From: Forficula auricularia
Lineage: Eukaryota > Arthropoda > Insecta > Dermaptera > Forficulidae
Reading direction: 5' to 3'
Assembly (NCBI GenBank): GCA_024734495.1
Contig: JALMQS010000279.1
Location: forward strand, 62,001-126,000
Length of the DNA stretch: 64,000 nucleotides
The notes below the pieces were generated by a model, which saw only the letters and a list, made by a program, of their open reading frames with translations, ran no database searches and was not told the origin of the DNA. The position numbers were made by a program, and so were the translations under genes. Numbering within the stretch: position 1 is the first letter of the stretch; each line of letters starts with the position of its first letter. Shown here in pieces: positions 1 through 10,560 of the stretch.

Positions 1-517
1 CTCAACCAAATTGATTCTAACGCGGTATATTTAACAATATCAAATCTTTTATATGAGTATAATAATTGAAGAAAAATAAGTTTCTTTCTAACCATAAAAA
101 AGTATATGTTTACCTCTAAACTTACCAAACCAAAAAGACAGGGAGAATATGAATTTTCTTTTCAAACTGGGCTCAAAATTAGTGGGAAGTTAGTCTCAAA
201 ACAAGTTTTGCCAACGCGGGAGTCAAAGAGATATAGTTCCTCTGTTCACACTGGCGCAAATATTTGAAAAGGAGAAGATAAGCAATTTAGTAAACAAATT
301 TTAAGACATAGTGAAAGCAGGCCTTAACAATTACATTATATTTTTGATGAATCTTGCGTATTAAATATATGTATAATTACTTTAAACAATTTCGAAAACC
401 TCCCAGCATTAACTTTAGATTTTCAATAAACATTATTTTAAAATTTATTAAAACAATTTATTTTTTTGTTATTTTTTAACAATTAAATGTCAACAATTTA
501 TATTTGTTTATTTAAAT
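1..517. other. AT-rich intron, no feature seen
   Basis: Lies upstream of the first visible transporter exon, so presumably intronic. No coding signal or repeat seen. The last eight bases, ATTTAAAT (510-517), are the left target duplication of the hAT that follows. Confidence 0.5.
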
Positions 518-889
518 CAGGGGTGTCCAACCCACTGCCAAGATGAATGAGGCCCGACCCAAAATAGCAAACTTCTTAAAAACTTTGAAATGTTTTGATA
601 TAATTTATTAACTAATCTCATTCATTCTAATTAGGTTGCCATGGCAACAACAATGTATTTATTATTATTTATATAGAAAATAAACAAACATGTTATTTGT
701 TAGTTTTTAAGGAATTTGGTGTTGGTACTTGGTGAAACATTTTTAAAAATTATTGGATAAAAATACTTGGTAGTTCAGTAAGATATAAAAATAAAACAAA
801 TTATTTTTGAGAGTCTTTAATCTCGATATATATTTCGGTGACTAACCATCCAGAAAACAGAAGTAGCGACCTGGATAAGCCGAAATTGA

Positions 890-1420
890 ATGCAAGCCAA
901 TGGTAAATTTATTTTTAAGATAACAAAAGGGTAAATATTTAAAATTAGTGGAGGGAGAAAAGGTAGAAAGTCTACTTTGGATTAATTTTGAATGGCCTTT
1001 TGAGAAAAGAGGATTTCGAATTTGAATACAACTCAATGGTAAAATTTATTTTTAAGATAACAAAAGGGTAAATATTTAAAATTAGTGGAGGGAGAAAAGG
1101 TAGGAAGTCTACTTTGGGTTAATTTTGAATGGCCTTTTGAGAAAAGAGGATTTCGAATTTGAATACAACTCAATGGTAAAATTTATTTTTAAGATAACAA
1201 AAGGGTAAATATTTAAAATTAGTGGAGGGAGAAAGGTAGGAAGTCTACTTTGGATTAATTTTGAATGGCCTTTTGAGAAAAGAGGATTTCGAATTTGAAT
1301 ACAACTCAATGGTAAAATTTATTTTTAAGATAACAAAAGGGTAAATATTTAAAATTAGTGGAGGGAGAAGTCTATTTTGTTTAATTTTGAATGGTCTTCT
1401 GAGAAATGAGAATTTACACA
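890..1420. repeat. 138-bp tandem repeat, about four units
   Basis: A unit of roughly 137-138 bp containing AATGGTAAAATTTATTTTT, GGGTAAATATTTAAAATTAG and TTTTGAATGGCCTTTTGAG recurs with anchors near 899, 1033, 1171 and 1308. The last unit is degenerate. Reverse-strand ORFs here repeat the same peptide and are only the satellite read in an open frame. Confidence 0.9.
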
Positions 1421-1561
1421 CAAAACAAATTTGCAAATATTAAACAATGTAATCAATGATTGTACTTTTTTTTAACTTCTAATTGATTATTTAGTATATT
1501 CGTTTTATTTGAGAGAGCCAATTTTATTTCCGTTGACTCTTGTTATTTGTTCTAATAATAT

Positions 1562-1733
1562 GGTATACCCGAAGGGTGAACCGCGATTGGAATTAGGTGT
1601 ACATTGTTTTTGGAATTATTTGGAATTACTCTGGAATTCATTAGATAATCTATTGTCTTCTACTTGGAAATAAAAGTGGAAGTGGAAGTAGGTGTACACG
1701 ATTTTATGTCGCGGTTCACCCCTTGGGTATACC
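1562..1733. mobile_element. MITE nested in the hAT
   Basis: Ends GGTATACCC...GGGTGAACCGCG and CGCGGTTCACC...GGGTATACC form imperfect terminal inverted repeats of about 25 bp; 172 bp long, non-coding. A relative with the same GGGGTGAACCGCG ends is at 24940-25603. Superfamily not recognised. Confidence 0.7.
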
Positions 1734-1756
1734 TATGTACTTCATAATTTATTTAG

Positions 1757-1800
1757 TACCTGGAGCCGCCGAGCGATGCTCGGAAACTTTTTGCTTCAGT
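1757..1800 (-). repeat. Helitron-like 3' tail
   Basis: On the - strand: a hairpin CCGAGCATCGCTCGG followed by CGGCTCCAGGTACTAA. A short GC hairpin about 10 bases before a CTRR end is the Helitron pattern. Related tails are at 17965-18000, 31888-31918 and 63288-63315, the last without CTRR. Confidence 0.35.
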
Positions 1801-2276
1801 TAAAAGATATATAATAATATTATTTTAATTTAAAAACCCCGCACCTCGCCCCACCCCCACCCCCATCCTGCCTGCTGAAACCCCGAAACTAAACAAACTT
1901 TTTTATTGAGATTTTCATCTATAAATAATTATTTTAATTTATAAAAGATCAATTAAGATGAATTTTGATGAGGTCAGACCTAGCCAGATCGCTTTCTCAT
2001 CCTCAAAACTTGTTAATAGAGTTGGTTTCATCAAAATCGTTAGAGCCGTTTTCAAAATAAAAAAATATACAAATATATATACAATTTTTGATTGTTGCTG
2101 TTTTGTGCTTAAAAACTATCGTTAGAATCCGTATAATTTATTTATGTGCGGCCCAAAACAATTTCTTTCCTTCAAATATGGCCCATGGATGTCAAAAGGT
2201 TGGACACCCCTGATTTAAATGAATTAATAAATAATAATAATAATAATATTTTTTTTTTTAATTTTCTTTTTTGCAG

Positions 2277-2501
2277 GGAATCCGCCAGTCGATCACGTTG
2301 GGTGCTGTTCTCTTGACCATCGGGTCCTGGATCAAGGTTGCTTCTGTTCAGCAAGATCGATTTCCCATTGGATTTGTGGGCCATTTCATTGTCGGGGCAA
2401 GCCAAGTATTCATTTTGAGCTTGCCCCCAAAAGTGGCCGCCGTCTGGTTCCCCCCCGAACAAATTTCCACAGCTTGTGCTCTCGCATTTATTGGCATTCA
2501 G
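2277..2501 (+). CDS. Flvcr: FLVCR-like transporter, first visible exon (TM3-TM5)
   Basis: 75 codons starting GIRQSITLGA and ending FIGIQ. The acceptor is a T-rich tract ending TTGCAG at 2276; the donor is CAG|GTAGTT. Phase 0 at both ends. It holds a hydrophobic helix around LGAVLLTIGSWIKVAS, a second around HFIVGASQVFILSLP followed by KVAAVWFPPEQISTACALA, the conserved intracellular loop and start of TM5 in FLVCR proteins. The final Gln followed by LGVAIGF in the next exon corresponds to the glutamine reported to contact choline in FLVCR1/2 structures; that residue assignment is from memory. A start codon is not expected, since N-terminal exons are outside the window. Confidence 0.85.
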
Positions 2502-2602
2502 GTAGTTATCTATGAGTGAGACTAAAAAATACCACGTCACGAAAACATGTCACAAAAAACCTGTCCCCCCCCCCCCCCCCACATTATACTATATATTATT
2601 TA

Positions 2603-3211
2603 TCTAGATTAATTTGTAACAACGCTTAGAGAAATTTCTCTAAAAAATTACCCTCTTGCCTAGAATCGAACCGACGAACTCTTGAACTATGGGCATCAGC
2701 TCTAACCACTAGACCAATGTCACATTAATATTTATATCTTGATTTCTTTTACTAAAACTATATATTTTTGATTTAGACTTTGTGTCGAGATAATATTGTA
2801 TTCATTTGAACTCGAATGAAAATGAAAAAACACCAATAGATTTTAAATTAAGAAACATTAAATATATATTAATTAACGAGGCAAATTTGAAATATAATTT
2901 AAACTGATGGCTCCAATCGATTTTCATTAACCAGGCAAATTTGAAATATATATATTCGAATTTTGAAATGAAAGACTCCAATTCATTTTAAATTAAGAAA
3001 CATTAAATATATTGATAATTGTTCCTCCCCCCCCCCCCTCGCCACTCAAAAATTAAAGATGCGAAACTTTTAAGAGACGATGTATTTTCGGTAGTTTACG
3101 GATATACATTTGGAGTGTGGTTTTTTAAGAGGAATAAAATTTTTGGACCGAGACGCTGCCCGCCAGGGCACCAGCTCGGAGGGCCGACCTCGGCACACAC
3201 GAAAAAGCTCG
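2603..3211 (-). repeat. tRNA-like composite repeat, copy 1
   Basis: One of seven copies of a 0.6-kb repeat. Read on the - strand it runs from a GC-rich hairpin end (CTGGTGCCCTGGCGGGCAGCG), through AT-rich sequence with a poly-G tract, to a tRNA-like head with an A box (TGGTCTAGTGGTTAGAGC) and a B box (GGTTCGATTCT), and ends at CTAGA. No protein. Possibly a SINE captured in a Helitron-like element. Confidence 0.8.
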
Positions 3212-4570
3212 TGTGTAAATGGAGAGCCTTAATTTTGGGGGTTAATGGTGATTGAAAGTTTCGCACCTTTTGGTTTATGAGGGGCGTAAATCCTCAAAGG
3301 CTGCTGTGTTTAACTTTATGATTTTATATGTTTTTTCGATAGTGCGCTGGTTTGATTATCTATCTACTAATGTTATACATATTTAATATCCTGTAAAGAA
3401 AAGGGAGGGAAGGCAAAGGTAGCTCTCTTCAAAAGAGTATGGAACAAAAAGACAACAATTAACGTTATAGCGAGGAGTAACACATATAATATATAGCGTG
3501 GGAGAGAAGGCCGGCAAGCTAGAGGTAGGCGGTTAGGGTTAAATAAAAACGCACATATAAAATTGGTACACGACACAAGGCGAGTGGACGCAGGTGAACT
3601 TGTAGTGAAAGAGATGATACTATTCGATACACTTCGGGCTACCGTACCAGTAAGAGACCCTCGTTGTGTAGGTATCACCTCAATCTTCAAGTGTATTGAA
3701 TCGAAGTTGCTATTGAATTGTCATGACTTATATTTAATCAAAATGGACATATTTATCACTTCTGAAATTGATCTGTTTATTTCTTGCATTGCATAATTTA
3801 TCCCTCGCCTTGGTGGTAATTTATTTATGATAAATCTTTACATATGGTTGCATGTGTGTGATGTATATTACAAATATCGATATTTTTGTATATTTGTTTG
3901 TTTTTCTGTTAAAATACAACTTGTGTGTTGAAAGTGATTGAATATGTGGCGCGCTCTACCGACAGTTTTGTGAAGCACCACAACGTTTATATAAAATTTA
4001 TTCAGTTATCAACAAAAGGGAAGATTTAAAAAATGTGTAGTGTAGATTGGAAAGATTATTAAAAAGGATAGTATTTGGGATAGTGTAGGTTATAGGAGAC
4101 TGGTCGCCGTTCCTATGTTCTCGGTATTAATTGTGTGGACGTTGAACTGCTCGCTGCATGTATGCGGAGCTCATGTGGCTAGAGTTGCCTTTTCTGAATT
4201 TAGTTATCCGGAAAAGAAGGGTTGTGTTTCTAGCCGCTGATTAGGGCAAATGAAAGTGTTTGTTTGTGTGGATTGGAGATTAAACAAGTTTTTTCTAAGC
4301 GTGGTTTAGCGAATTGGTAGTGAAAAATCTTAGATTATTGCCGCATGTGGATTAGGGCAAAGGAGCGTATATGTTTTGTGTATCGCCAATTGGTTGGGCG
4401 ATTAAAACATATATATTTTGCTAAGCGTGACTTAGAGATATGTTTACGCTCTGAAGAACAATCGAATAAGAACAGCTTTGAGCAATACAAAGGCTTGGGT
4501 ATGCGAAAGGGTGTGGGGGAGGGGGGTGAATTTGCACCTTAGGTGTCGAGTGCCATGGTCGGAATTGTCA
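3212..4570. repeat. Dispersed repeat, related copy inside a mariner
   Basis: Shares GAAAGT.TCGC.CCTTTTGG, CTGTGTTTAACTTTAT, CCGCTGATTAGGGCAAA and AGGTGTCGAGTG with 7080-7700, in the same order. This copy is longer, with extra sequence at about 3370-4060. Several short ORFs have no recognisable domain. Type unknown. Confidence 0.6.
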
Positions 4571-4815
4571 CGTGATTATGGTGAAAAATTTGTGCCAATT
4601 TTGAACAAATGGTTTATTAAATTTTTAATAATAATACTTCATTAGTGTATTTTTATTAGTGTTTTCAAAATGTCAAACTAAATCACGTCCAAGCCGATTA
4701 TAATAAGTATTAATTAATATTAATAATAAGTTGAATTGACAAATGAATCTGTTCCCATGTTAATTAGTCGTCTAATTCGTCCCATTAAAGTGTAACTGTG
4801 TGTGTGTGTTTGCAG

Positions 4816-4957
4816 TTAGGTGTGGCCATCGGGTTCATCCAGAGTCCGTCGATGGTCAGAAACCACGATTCCCTCGCCTCGATCGGTATCGATTTGAAAA
4901 GGCTTTTCTACACAGTGGCTGCTTTATCGACATTGTCCCTGCTCCTAATATTAATCT
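4816..4957 (+). CDS. Flvcr: FLVCR-like transporter, second visible exon (TM5-TM6)
   Basis: 142 bp, entered in phase 0 after TTTGCAG and left in phase 1 at CT|GTGAGT. It encodes LGVAIGFIQSPSMVRN, a hydrophilic loop, then the hydrophobic helix YTVAALSTLSLLLILIC (TM6). The split codon is completed to Phe by the next exon, giving ILICFLKEAPTCPPS, the usual transition into the large cytoplasmic loop of FLVCR proteins. A dead mariner fills the following intron almost from the donor. Confidence 0.82.
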
Positions 4958-4971
4958 GTGAGTAAACTAGT

Positions 4972-5925
4972 ATGTTAGTACAAACCCTAAATACCAGGAA
5001 GATCAAAAAGTCTGGAATAATGCTAAGAAATAGGGCTAGTATGCACCAGTGTGAACCATTCATAACTAAATCCAAAAATCCCGAAAAAATTCATGATATT
5101 ATGTTGAACGACCCCAAAGTGAAACTAACGGAGCTAGCTGAGACCACAAAGATGTTGTATGGCAGTCTGTTCAATATCATACATGATATTTTGGGTATGA
5201 AAAAGCTCTGCGCCGCATTTGCCCAACAGTGGGCCAAAAACTAATTCGTGTTACGACTTCCCAGTAGAATTTGTCAATGTTTACGAGAAATTCAAAAGTA
5301 GTTTTTGAGGCGATTCATAATCATGGATGAAACATGGATCCATTTCTACACAGTAGAGTCAAAACAATGGGTTTCTCCAGGTAAAAGTGCTCCGAAGCCT
5401 TAGCAACGGAACGAAAAGGTTATGGCCTCTGTATTTTAAGATGCCCGAAGAAAAATATTCATCGACTATCTTGAAAAAGGTAAAAATAACAGGCGCATAT
5501 TATTCATTATTATTGAAAAATTAATTCACAGAAAAACGGCCGGATTTGAAGAAGAAAAAATCCTCTATAATCACGGTAATGCGGCTGCTCATTCATCATT
5601 AGTTGCGCAAACAGAATTTCACTAAATCGGATTTGAACTAGTTTCTCAGCTAGACCTGATCCTCAGCGACTTTTCCCTGTTTCAAAACCTGAAGAAATGG
5701 CTCACCGGTGAGCGATTTCACTGAAATGAGGAAGTTATAGCTGAAACTGATGGCTATTTTGGATAGTTTCCAAAGGATTACTTTTCGGACGGGATAAAAA
5801 AGTTAGAAAAACGTTGGATTCGGTGTAGTGACTTAAAATGAATGTATGTCTAAAAATTTGGGCAAAAAATGTTTTCTTGTTTCACTTATTCCACACTTTT
5901 TGATCTGCCTAGTAAATCCATATGT
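4972..5925 (+). pseudogene. Dead mariner transposase relic
   Basis: Conceptual translation in broken frames gives HDIMLNDPKVKLTELAETTK, the first catalytic block FIIMDETWIHFYTVESKQW, then NHGNAAAHSS (family DNAxxH; the Asp is Gly here) and DLILSDFSLFQNL (third Asp kept), ending KLEKRWIRC. Stops and shifts are frequent and the 5' end is missing, so it is inactive. It begins 15 bp after the donor at 4957 and fills most of the intron. Confidence 0.82.
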
Positions 5926-5960
5926 GTGTTTGATTTTAAGCTGATCGGATGAATGTCTAG

Positions 5961-6163
5961 TTCTTAAGGAGGCGCCCACGTGTCCACCTTCGGCTGCTGA
6001 GGCGCGACGCCTGCTGGCCCGGAGGCCCGCCTTCCTCGGCTCCCTCAAGCGGATTCTCATTTCGAGGCCCTTCTGGCTGCTCAACATCGCGTCCGGGTTC
6101 AACCAAGGCATGTACAACACTCTGTCCACGCTGCTCAATCAAATTCTATTGAGAATATTTCCG
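5961..6163 (+). CDS. Flvcr: FLVCR-like transporter, third visible exon (loop and TM7)
   Basis: 203 bp after the acceptor GTCTAG. It encodes the Pro-rich central loop (LKEAPTCPPSAAEARRLL), an Arg-rich stretch and TM7, FWLLNIASGFNQGMYNTLST then LLNQILLRIFP. STLLNQ is a strong family signature; the Tyr four residues before it corresponds to a substrate-contacting tyrosine in FLVCR structures (recalled, not checked). It leaves in phase 0 at CCG|GTAAGT. GC content is clearly higher than in the surrounding introns, as in the last exon. The ORF on the opposite strand here is a shadow. Confidence 0.85.
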
Positions 6164-6516
6164 GTAAGTATTAAAAGCACTCCCCCAATACCTATAGTTT
6201 CGCATACCTTATATAGGAAACTTGGGTTAAACAGAGATGCAGCACTACTGACCAAGTTAGGGCTTTCTTGTGTTTATTTATTCAAATAATTTGGGAGAAT
6301 CGGAACAAATATTGTATTATAGTATACCAGGTGTATGCATAAGTTTTTTTCGGATAAATAAGAGTGGGTTCCAGCGAAAATTAATTTGACACATACACGT
6401 CATTTTGTTCGTCTGAAATTAAATTACAAACAGACACAAGTTGAGTCATTCCAAAACTAGTGTCTTTATTTTAACTTTCAGTGATCATGTCGAATGTTGT
6501 ATCTGAAAAATAACAT

Positions 6517-7041
6517 TTGCGGGACGCATTGCTTTTCTTATTTAATCAAAAGAAAAAGGCTGTTGAAAGTCATCGTTTGCTGGTAGAAACATATGGGGAA
6601 CGCACTCCATCGATTAGAACATGGTTTCGACAATTTAAAAGTGGTGATTTCAATGTGACAGACAGTGAGTGTTCTGGTAAACCAGAAAAATACAAAGACG
6701 AGCAATTGCAGGAGTTATTGGATGATGACCCAACTCAAACTCAACAGCAATTGGCAAAAGCAGTAAATGTGTCACAAAAAACAATCAGCAGACGTTTACA
6801 AGCAATGAGGAAGATCAATAAACTCGGTAAATGGGTCCCACACGATTTGAATGAACGTCAAATGGACGTCTCACACAGCAAAACCAGCGAAAGACACCTT
6901 GGATGGGACATCCTTCCGCACCCGCCGTACTTCCCAGACCTGGTGCCATCTGACTTTCACCTCTTCGCATCAATGGGCCACGCGCTCCCAGGGCAGCACT
7001 TCAGGAAATTCGAGGAAGTTGCAAAATGGCTCGACGAATAG
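6517..7041 (+). pseudogene. Mariner transposase fragment
   Basis: 174 codons without a genuine start. The DNA-binding half (residues 1 to about 120) is followed directly by the third-Asp region near residue 140. It cannot be catalytically active but could still bind the TIRs if expressed. Related to D34D mariners; subfamily not assigned. Confidence 0.8.
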
Positions 7042-7074
7042 TTTGCCGCAAAAGACAAGCAGTTTTTCTGACAT

Positions 7075-7727
7075 GGTATGTTTGAAAGTATCGCGCCTTT
7101 TGGCTATAAGGTTTGTAAGTCCCCAAGGCAGCTGTGTTTAACTTTATAATTTTAAATGTGTTTTTCGATAGGGCGCAAAATGAATGCGCTGTGTGGGCTG
7201 AAAGGGCTCGCCTCATGTTCGGAGCGTCAATTGCCCAAAGTTGGTTTCTCGGAACCTAGTTGTTCTGAAAAGAAGTACCGTGTATCTTGCCGCTGATTAG
7301 GGCAAAGGAAAGCGTTTGTTTGTGTGTCGCCAATACATGGATTGACGATTAAACAAGCTTTTTGTTAAGCGGGGATTAGCGATTTGTTAATGATAAAACC
7401 TTAGGATAAAAAGGGAAAATAATTAACGAAATGAACACATAGGATATGAATTTTAGTTATCAGAATATTCTTACCTTAGGCTCACACAAAATAGCGATTA
7501 ACCCACCTTCAGAGAATAATTTTATTACATGTTTAAATATTGTGGCTATTTTTGAAGCACTTTTATCAAATGATATGTTTACGCTCTGAAGGGTATTCGA
7601 AAAAGAAAGATTTTGTGCAATGGCTGGAAAGGCCTTGAATAAACGTGTGGGGGGGGGGGTGAACTTGCAAAAGTCCCCCAAAGGTGTCGAGTGTCACGAG
7701 TGGGAGTAGTCACTGAGAGTAGAATCC
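7075..7727. repeat. Insert inside the mariner
   Basis: Separates the mariner sequence ending AAGACAAGCAGTTTTTC from the C-terminal codons at about 7728. Homologous in parts to 3235-4560. Contains a G tract (7649) and AGGTGTCGAGTG near its end. Its insertion dates it after the mariner. Confidence 0.6.
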
Positions 7728-7819
7728 GATGGCCAATATTTAGAATAAAATCAAATAATTTCCCTTGAAAATTAGCTTGAAATTTAGCAAAAAACCGAAA
7801 AAACTTATTCATACACCTG

Positions 7820-8460
7820 GTATATCATAGATAAAAGAGTGCACGGAGCCGAAGCGGCCTTGGGCGAGTCTCTTTGTCTAGGACGTTTAATAAATCAACC
7901 CTCAAAGGTTACAATTTCGTCGCCAGTTGGCGCTTATTTCGTGATGCGCGGTCCCTATAGTAAATAGATTTTATTAAAATCCCAAATAAATATACTAGTA
8001 CCGACATGTTGGTCTGTAATTTTTTGTCTTAGTTAAAAGCGAAATACAGTCGAGTTCGCCTATAACGAGCGCGAAGGGACCACGATGATTGCTCGTTATA
8101 ACCGAGTGGTCATAAAAAACGGGATCGTTTTTAACGTTTTTACTTTAACATTCTACCAACCAAGTATTTTTGATTTCCTGATTAAATCCCGGTTCGTGTT
8201 AAATCAAGCCTCGTTATAAGCGTATATAATATTTATATTTATGATGTCATAGAAAGGGTCCTCCCTTACCTCTCATTTTCAGATTTTTTTAAGAAAACAA
8301 ATTTTTATTTTTAAAGAAATTTTAATTTATTCAGATAGTATATTATATACAGAGCTCGAATATAATATTTATTTTTATATCTCTCCTAAAAATGATATTT
8401 ATGAACAACTCTAAAAATCCTAAAGTGATGCAAAGGGTCCCCCTGTCCTAATTATTTATT
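7820..8460. other. Intron with pogo-like repeat remnant
   Basis: Mostly AT-rich. At 8046-8100, ACAGTCGAGTTCGCCTATAAC and GCTCGTTATAAC, with CCTCGTTATAAGCG near 8212, resemble ends of pogo/Tigger miniature elements. Nothing else recognised. Confidence 0.3.
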
Positions 8461-9235
8461 ATTCATTTAAATAGCCAACTATCCCACTATTTTAGTCAAA
8501 TAACAATATTTTCATAATTTACTTATTGGTGCTTGGTTCAATTAGAGGCATCTTAACTATAAACATATCGTTTTTTCCGTTTACTCTGGTTTGTTTGATT
8601 TCAGGACGAGGAGGTGATTAATTAATAAAGTAAAGGGAGTGTAGTTTCACAGTGCATGAAATAAAACTCAAAGTGGTTTATACAAAACTCAATATATTTC
8701 GGGTTATTAGTCCATCATCAAGAGTTTACGGATTACAAGTTTATATCATTTTTTCTCGTAAATTACGTATTATTCCATTTAAATACCCAGCTATTAAATT
8801 TAACTATCCCACTTTTTTAGTAAATAACAATATTTGCATAATTTACTTATTGGTGCTTGGTTCAATTAGCGGCATCTTAACTATAAATATATCGTTTTTT
8901 CAGTTTACTCTGGTTTGTTTGATTTCAGGGCAATAAGGTAAAGGGAGTGTAGTTTCAGAGTTAATGATATAAAACTCAAAGAGGCTTATACAAACTCAAT
9001 ATATTTCAGGTTATTAGTCCATCATCAGGAGTTTACAGATTACAAGTTTATATCATTTTTTGTCGTAATTAAGTATTATTCCATTTAAATACCCAACTAT
9101 TAAATTTATCTATTCTACTATTTTAGTCAAATAACAATATTTTCATAATTTACTTATTGGAGCTTGATTCAAATAGCGGCATCTTAACTATAAATATATC
9201 GTTTTTTCAATTTACTCTGGTTTGTTTGATTTCAG
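8461..9235. repeat. Tandem repeat carrying splice acceptors and hammerhead-like motifs
   Basis: Three copies of about 155 bp of intron end (TTATTGGTGCTTGGTTCAAT to TTTGATTTCAG), with acceptors ending at 8604, 8928 and 9235, spaced 324 and 307 bp. Between them lies sequence with AAGTAAAGGGAGTGTAGTTTC and, on the - strand, hammerhead-like cores (8688-8728; 8995-9034). The first acceptor is followed by eleven bases close to the real exon start (GACGAGGAGGT), then diverges. Only the third leads into the intact exon. Confidence 0.85.
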
Positions 9236-9773
9236 GGCGAGGAGGTTTTCGCAGGCCGGATCGGCCTGGTGATAATTCTGGTGGGTACCTTCGGGTGCTT
9301 CCTGTGCGGCCTGATCCTGGACAAGACTCACGCATTCAAGCCCATGTGCCAGGTGACGAACCTGAGGCATGGCGGTGGCCATCTTGGCCCTGTCTACGGC
9401 CATCTGGACCGCCAACCACCTGGCCGTCTACTTTGCGTCGGCCTTGTTGGGCCTCTTCATCGGCATGTCCATCATCGCCTCCTTGGAGCTCAGCCTCGAG
9501 CTGCTCTACCCGGAGGCGGAAACCTCCATTTCAGGCATTATCATCATTTCCTGGCAGGTTTTCGGCATTATTCTCACCATGATTTACAGCTGGCTATTGA
9601 CAGTGTATGGCCCGTTCTGGGCTGACGGCTCAGCCTGCGCGCTGCTGCTCGCAGGAAGTGTCATTTTCCATTTGATACCAGCCGACTATCGCCGACAGAG
9701 ATTTCTAGCCGAGGCCAATCATGAATTTTTAAATAAAACAGAAATTATCAAAAACGACAGCAATTCATTATAA
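9236..9773 (+). CDS. Flvcr: FLVCR-like transporter, terminal exon, with apparent frameshift
   Basis: Starts GEEVFAGRIGLVIILVGTFG (TM8) and GLILDKTHAFK, then needs a shift of one base near 9366-9369 to continue as MAVAILALSTAIWTANHLAV and on through TM9-TM12 to TAA at 9771. Family features after the shift include ELLYPEAETSISG and SWQVFGII; the Gln there matches a choline-contacting position in FLVCR structures (recalled). The C-terminal tail is short and Asn/Lys-rich. No splice pair explains the shift, so it is a real lesion or a one-base assembly error. Two decayed copies of this exon's acceptor lie upstream in a tandem repeat. Confidence 0.8.
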
Positions 9774-9829
9774 ACAAACAGTAAAATAATTTTTGGAAAA
9801 TAATTACAAATTGTAGATTTTAATTTGCT

Positions 9830-10560
9830 TAGGGGCCATCCATAAATTATGTCACACGAATTTCATGATTTTCGTTGTCCTAGAACAAGCTTTCAACGAA
9901 ATTTCAAGGTCAAGTTCTGTTTTTTAAATAGAAACCTTTGTTTTTCTTTACATGCTCTAAATCTACATAAAAAACTGAACAACTTTCATAGGAACTGTTT
10001 TTTATACGACATCAAATAAACAAAGTATTAAATCGGTTAGATCTCAAAAAAATCCAAATAATAATTATTGTTAACTATTATTAATCAACTTAATTATCAA
10101 AAAATAATGATTAAATATTTAATTATTAAATAAAGTAATTTAATAATAATTAATTAATAATAATTTGTTCATTATTATTTGATAATTAAGTTGAATAATT
10201 GTTAACAATAATTATTAAGATTTTTTTCTTGAGATCTAATTGATTTAATATTTTGTTTATTTGATGTCGTATAAAGGGATAGTTCTTATGAAAGTTGTTC
10301 AGTTTTTTGTGTAGATTAGGAATATGTAAAGAAAAATATAGGTTTCAATTTGAAAAACCGAACTTGACCTTAAAATACCCTTGAAGGCTTATTCTAGGTC
10401 GACAAACAATGGCGTAGTTTAGTTTCCCCTTTGATATAAATAAACTTTTATTTGAAACTCATGGACATTTTCAAGTTTTTCGTTAGAGTTGAGTTTTAAT
10501 ACTTTACATGTGACGTCAAGAAGGCACCCGCCCTTAATGTGTGATGTAATTATTTCTTTC
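9830..10560. repeat. Fold-back element (CCATAAATTATGTCACAC family)
   Basis: Imperfect inverted arms: TTTCAAGGTCAAGTTCTG with CTGAACAACTTTCATA on the left; GAAAGTTGTTCAG, AACTTGACCTT on the right; centre of AATTATTAAATAA repeats. Relatives at 31916-32540 and 46985-47370. The outer GGGGCCATCCATAAATTATG also appears at 35530. Non-coding. Confidence 0.7.

Larger units (their letters stand above)
518..2212. mobile_element. Non-autonomous hAT-like DNA transposon
   Basis: Both ends carry the terminal inverted repeat CAGGGGTGTCCAACC, flanked by a perfect 8-bp target duplication ATTTAAAT (510-517 and 2213-2220). TIRs beginning CAGNGGTG and 8-bp duplications are typical of hAT elements. No transposase is left: the 1695-bp interior carries a 138-bp tandem repeat, a smaller inverted-repeat element and a Helitron-like tail. 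It sits 64 bp before the exon at 2277. Confidence 0.85.
6327..7819 (+). mobile_element. Mariner element, internally deleted
   Basis: TIRs CCAGGTGTATGCATAAGTTT and its imperfect complement (AAACTTATTCATACACCTGG) are flanked by TA on both sides. The transposase runs from ATG at 6487, has an early stop (6510), then the paired HTH region (AVESHRLLVETYGERTPSI, NVSQKTISRRLQAM) to NERQM. It then jumps to the C-terminal block PHPPYFPDLVPSDFHLF, so the first two catalytic Asp regions are deleted. Its last codons (SDGQYF) come only after a nested insert (about 7075-7727). Confidence 0.88.
2277..9773 (+). other. Flvcr: FLVCR/SLC49-type MFS transporter gene, 5' part missing
   Basis: Gene-level entry. 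Four exons are visible: 2277-2501, 4816-4957, 5961-6163 and 9236-9773, with junction phases 0, 1, 0 and all introns GT-AG. Together they encode about 370 residues covering roughly TM3 to the C terminus of a 12-TM major facilitator; the first exons lie upstream of the window. The family call rests on STACALAF..IQLGVAIGF, the YNTLSTLLNQI stretch opening the second bundle, and GLILDKTHAFK after TM8, which match the FLVCR branch of SLC49. Vertebrate FLVCR1 and FLVCR2 move choline and ethanolamine across membranes (heme export was proposed earlier). The introns are full of transposons. One apparent frameshift lies in the last exon. The gene is convergent with kinase copy A. Other SLC49 members (MFSD7, DIRC2) are the main alternative. 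Confidence 0.85.

Noticed and set aside
890..1420. Possible CRISPR array
   Set aside because: Whole units are repeated without unique spacers, and the genome is eukaryotic.
842..1436. Three reverse-strand ORFs with near-identical peptides
   Set aside because: They are one open frame through the 138-bp tandem repeat, with no domain and no codon pattern.
2172..2540. 122-codon - strand ORF
   Set aside because: Antisense shadow of the transporter exon 2277-2501.
5833..6142. Reverse-strand ORFs across 5833-6142
   Set aside because: Antisense to the transporter exon 5961-6163.
9157..9625. ORFs in alternative frames over the last transporter exon
   Set aside because: Only GEEVFAG...FKPMCQV and MAVAIL... 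show family similarity; the others are shifted frames.
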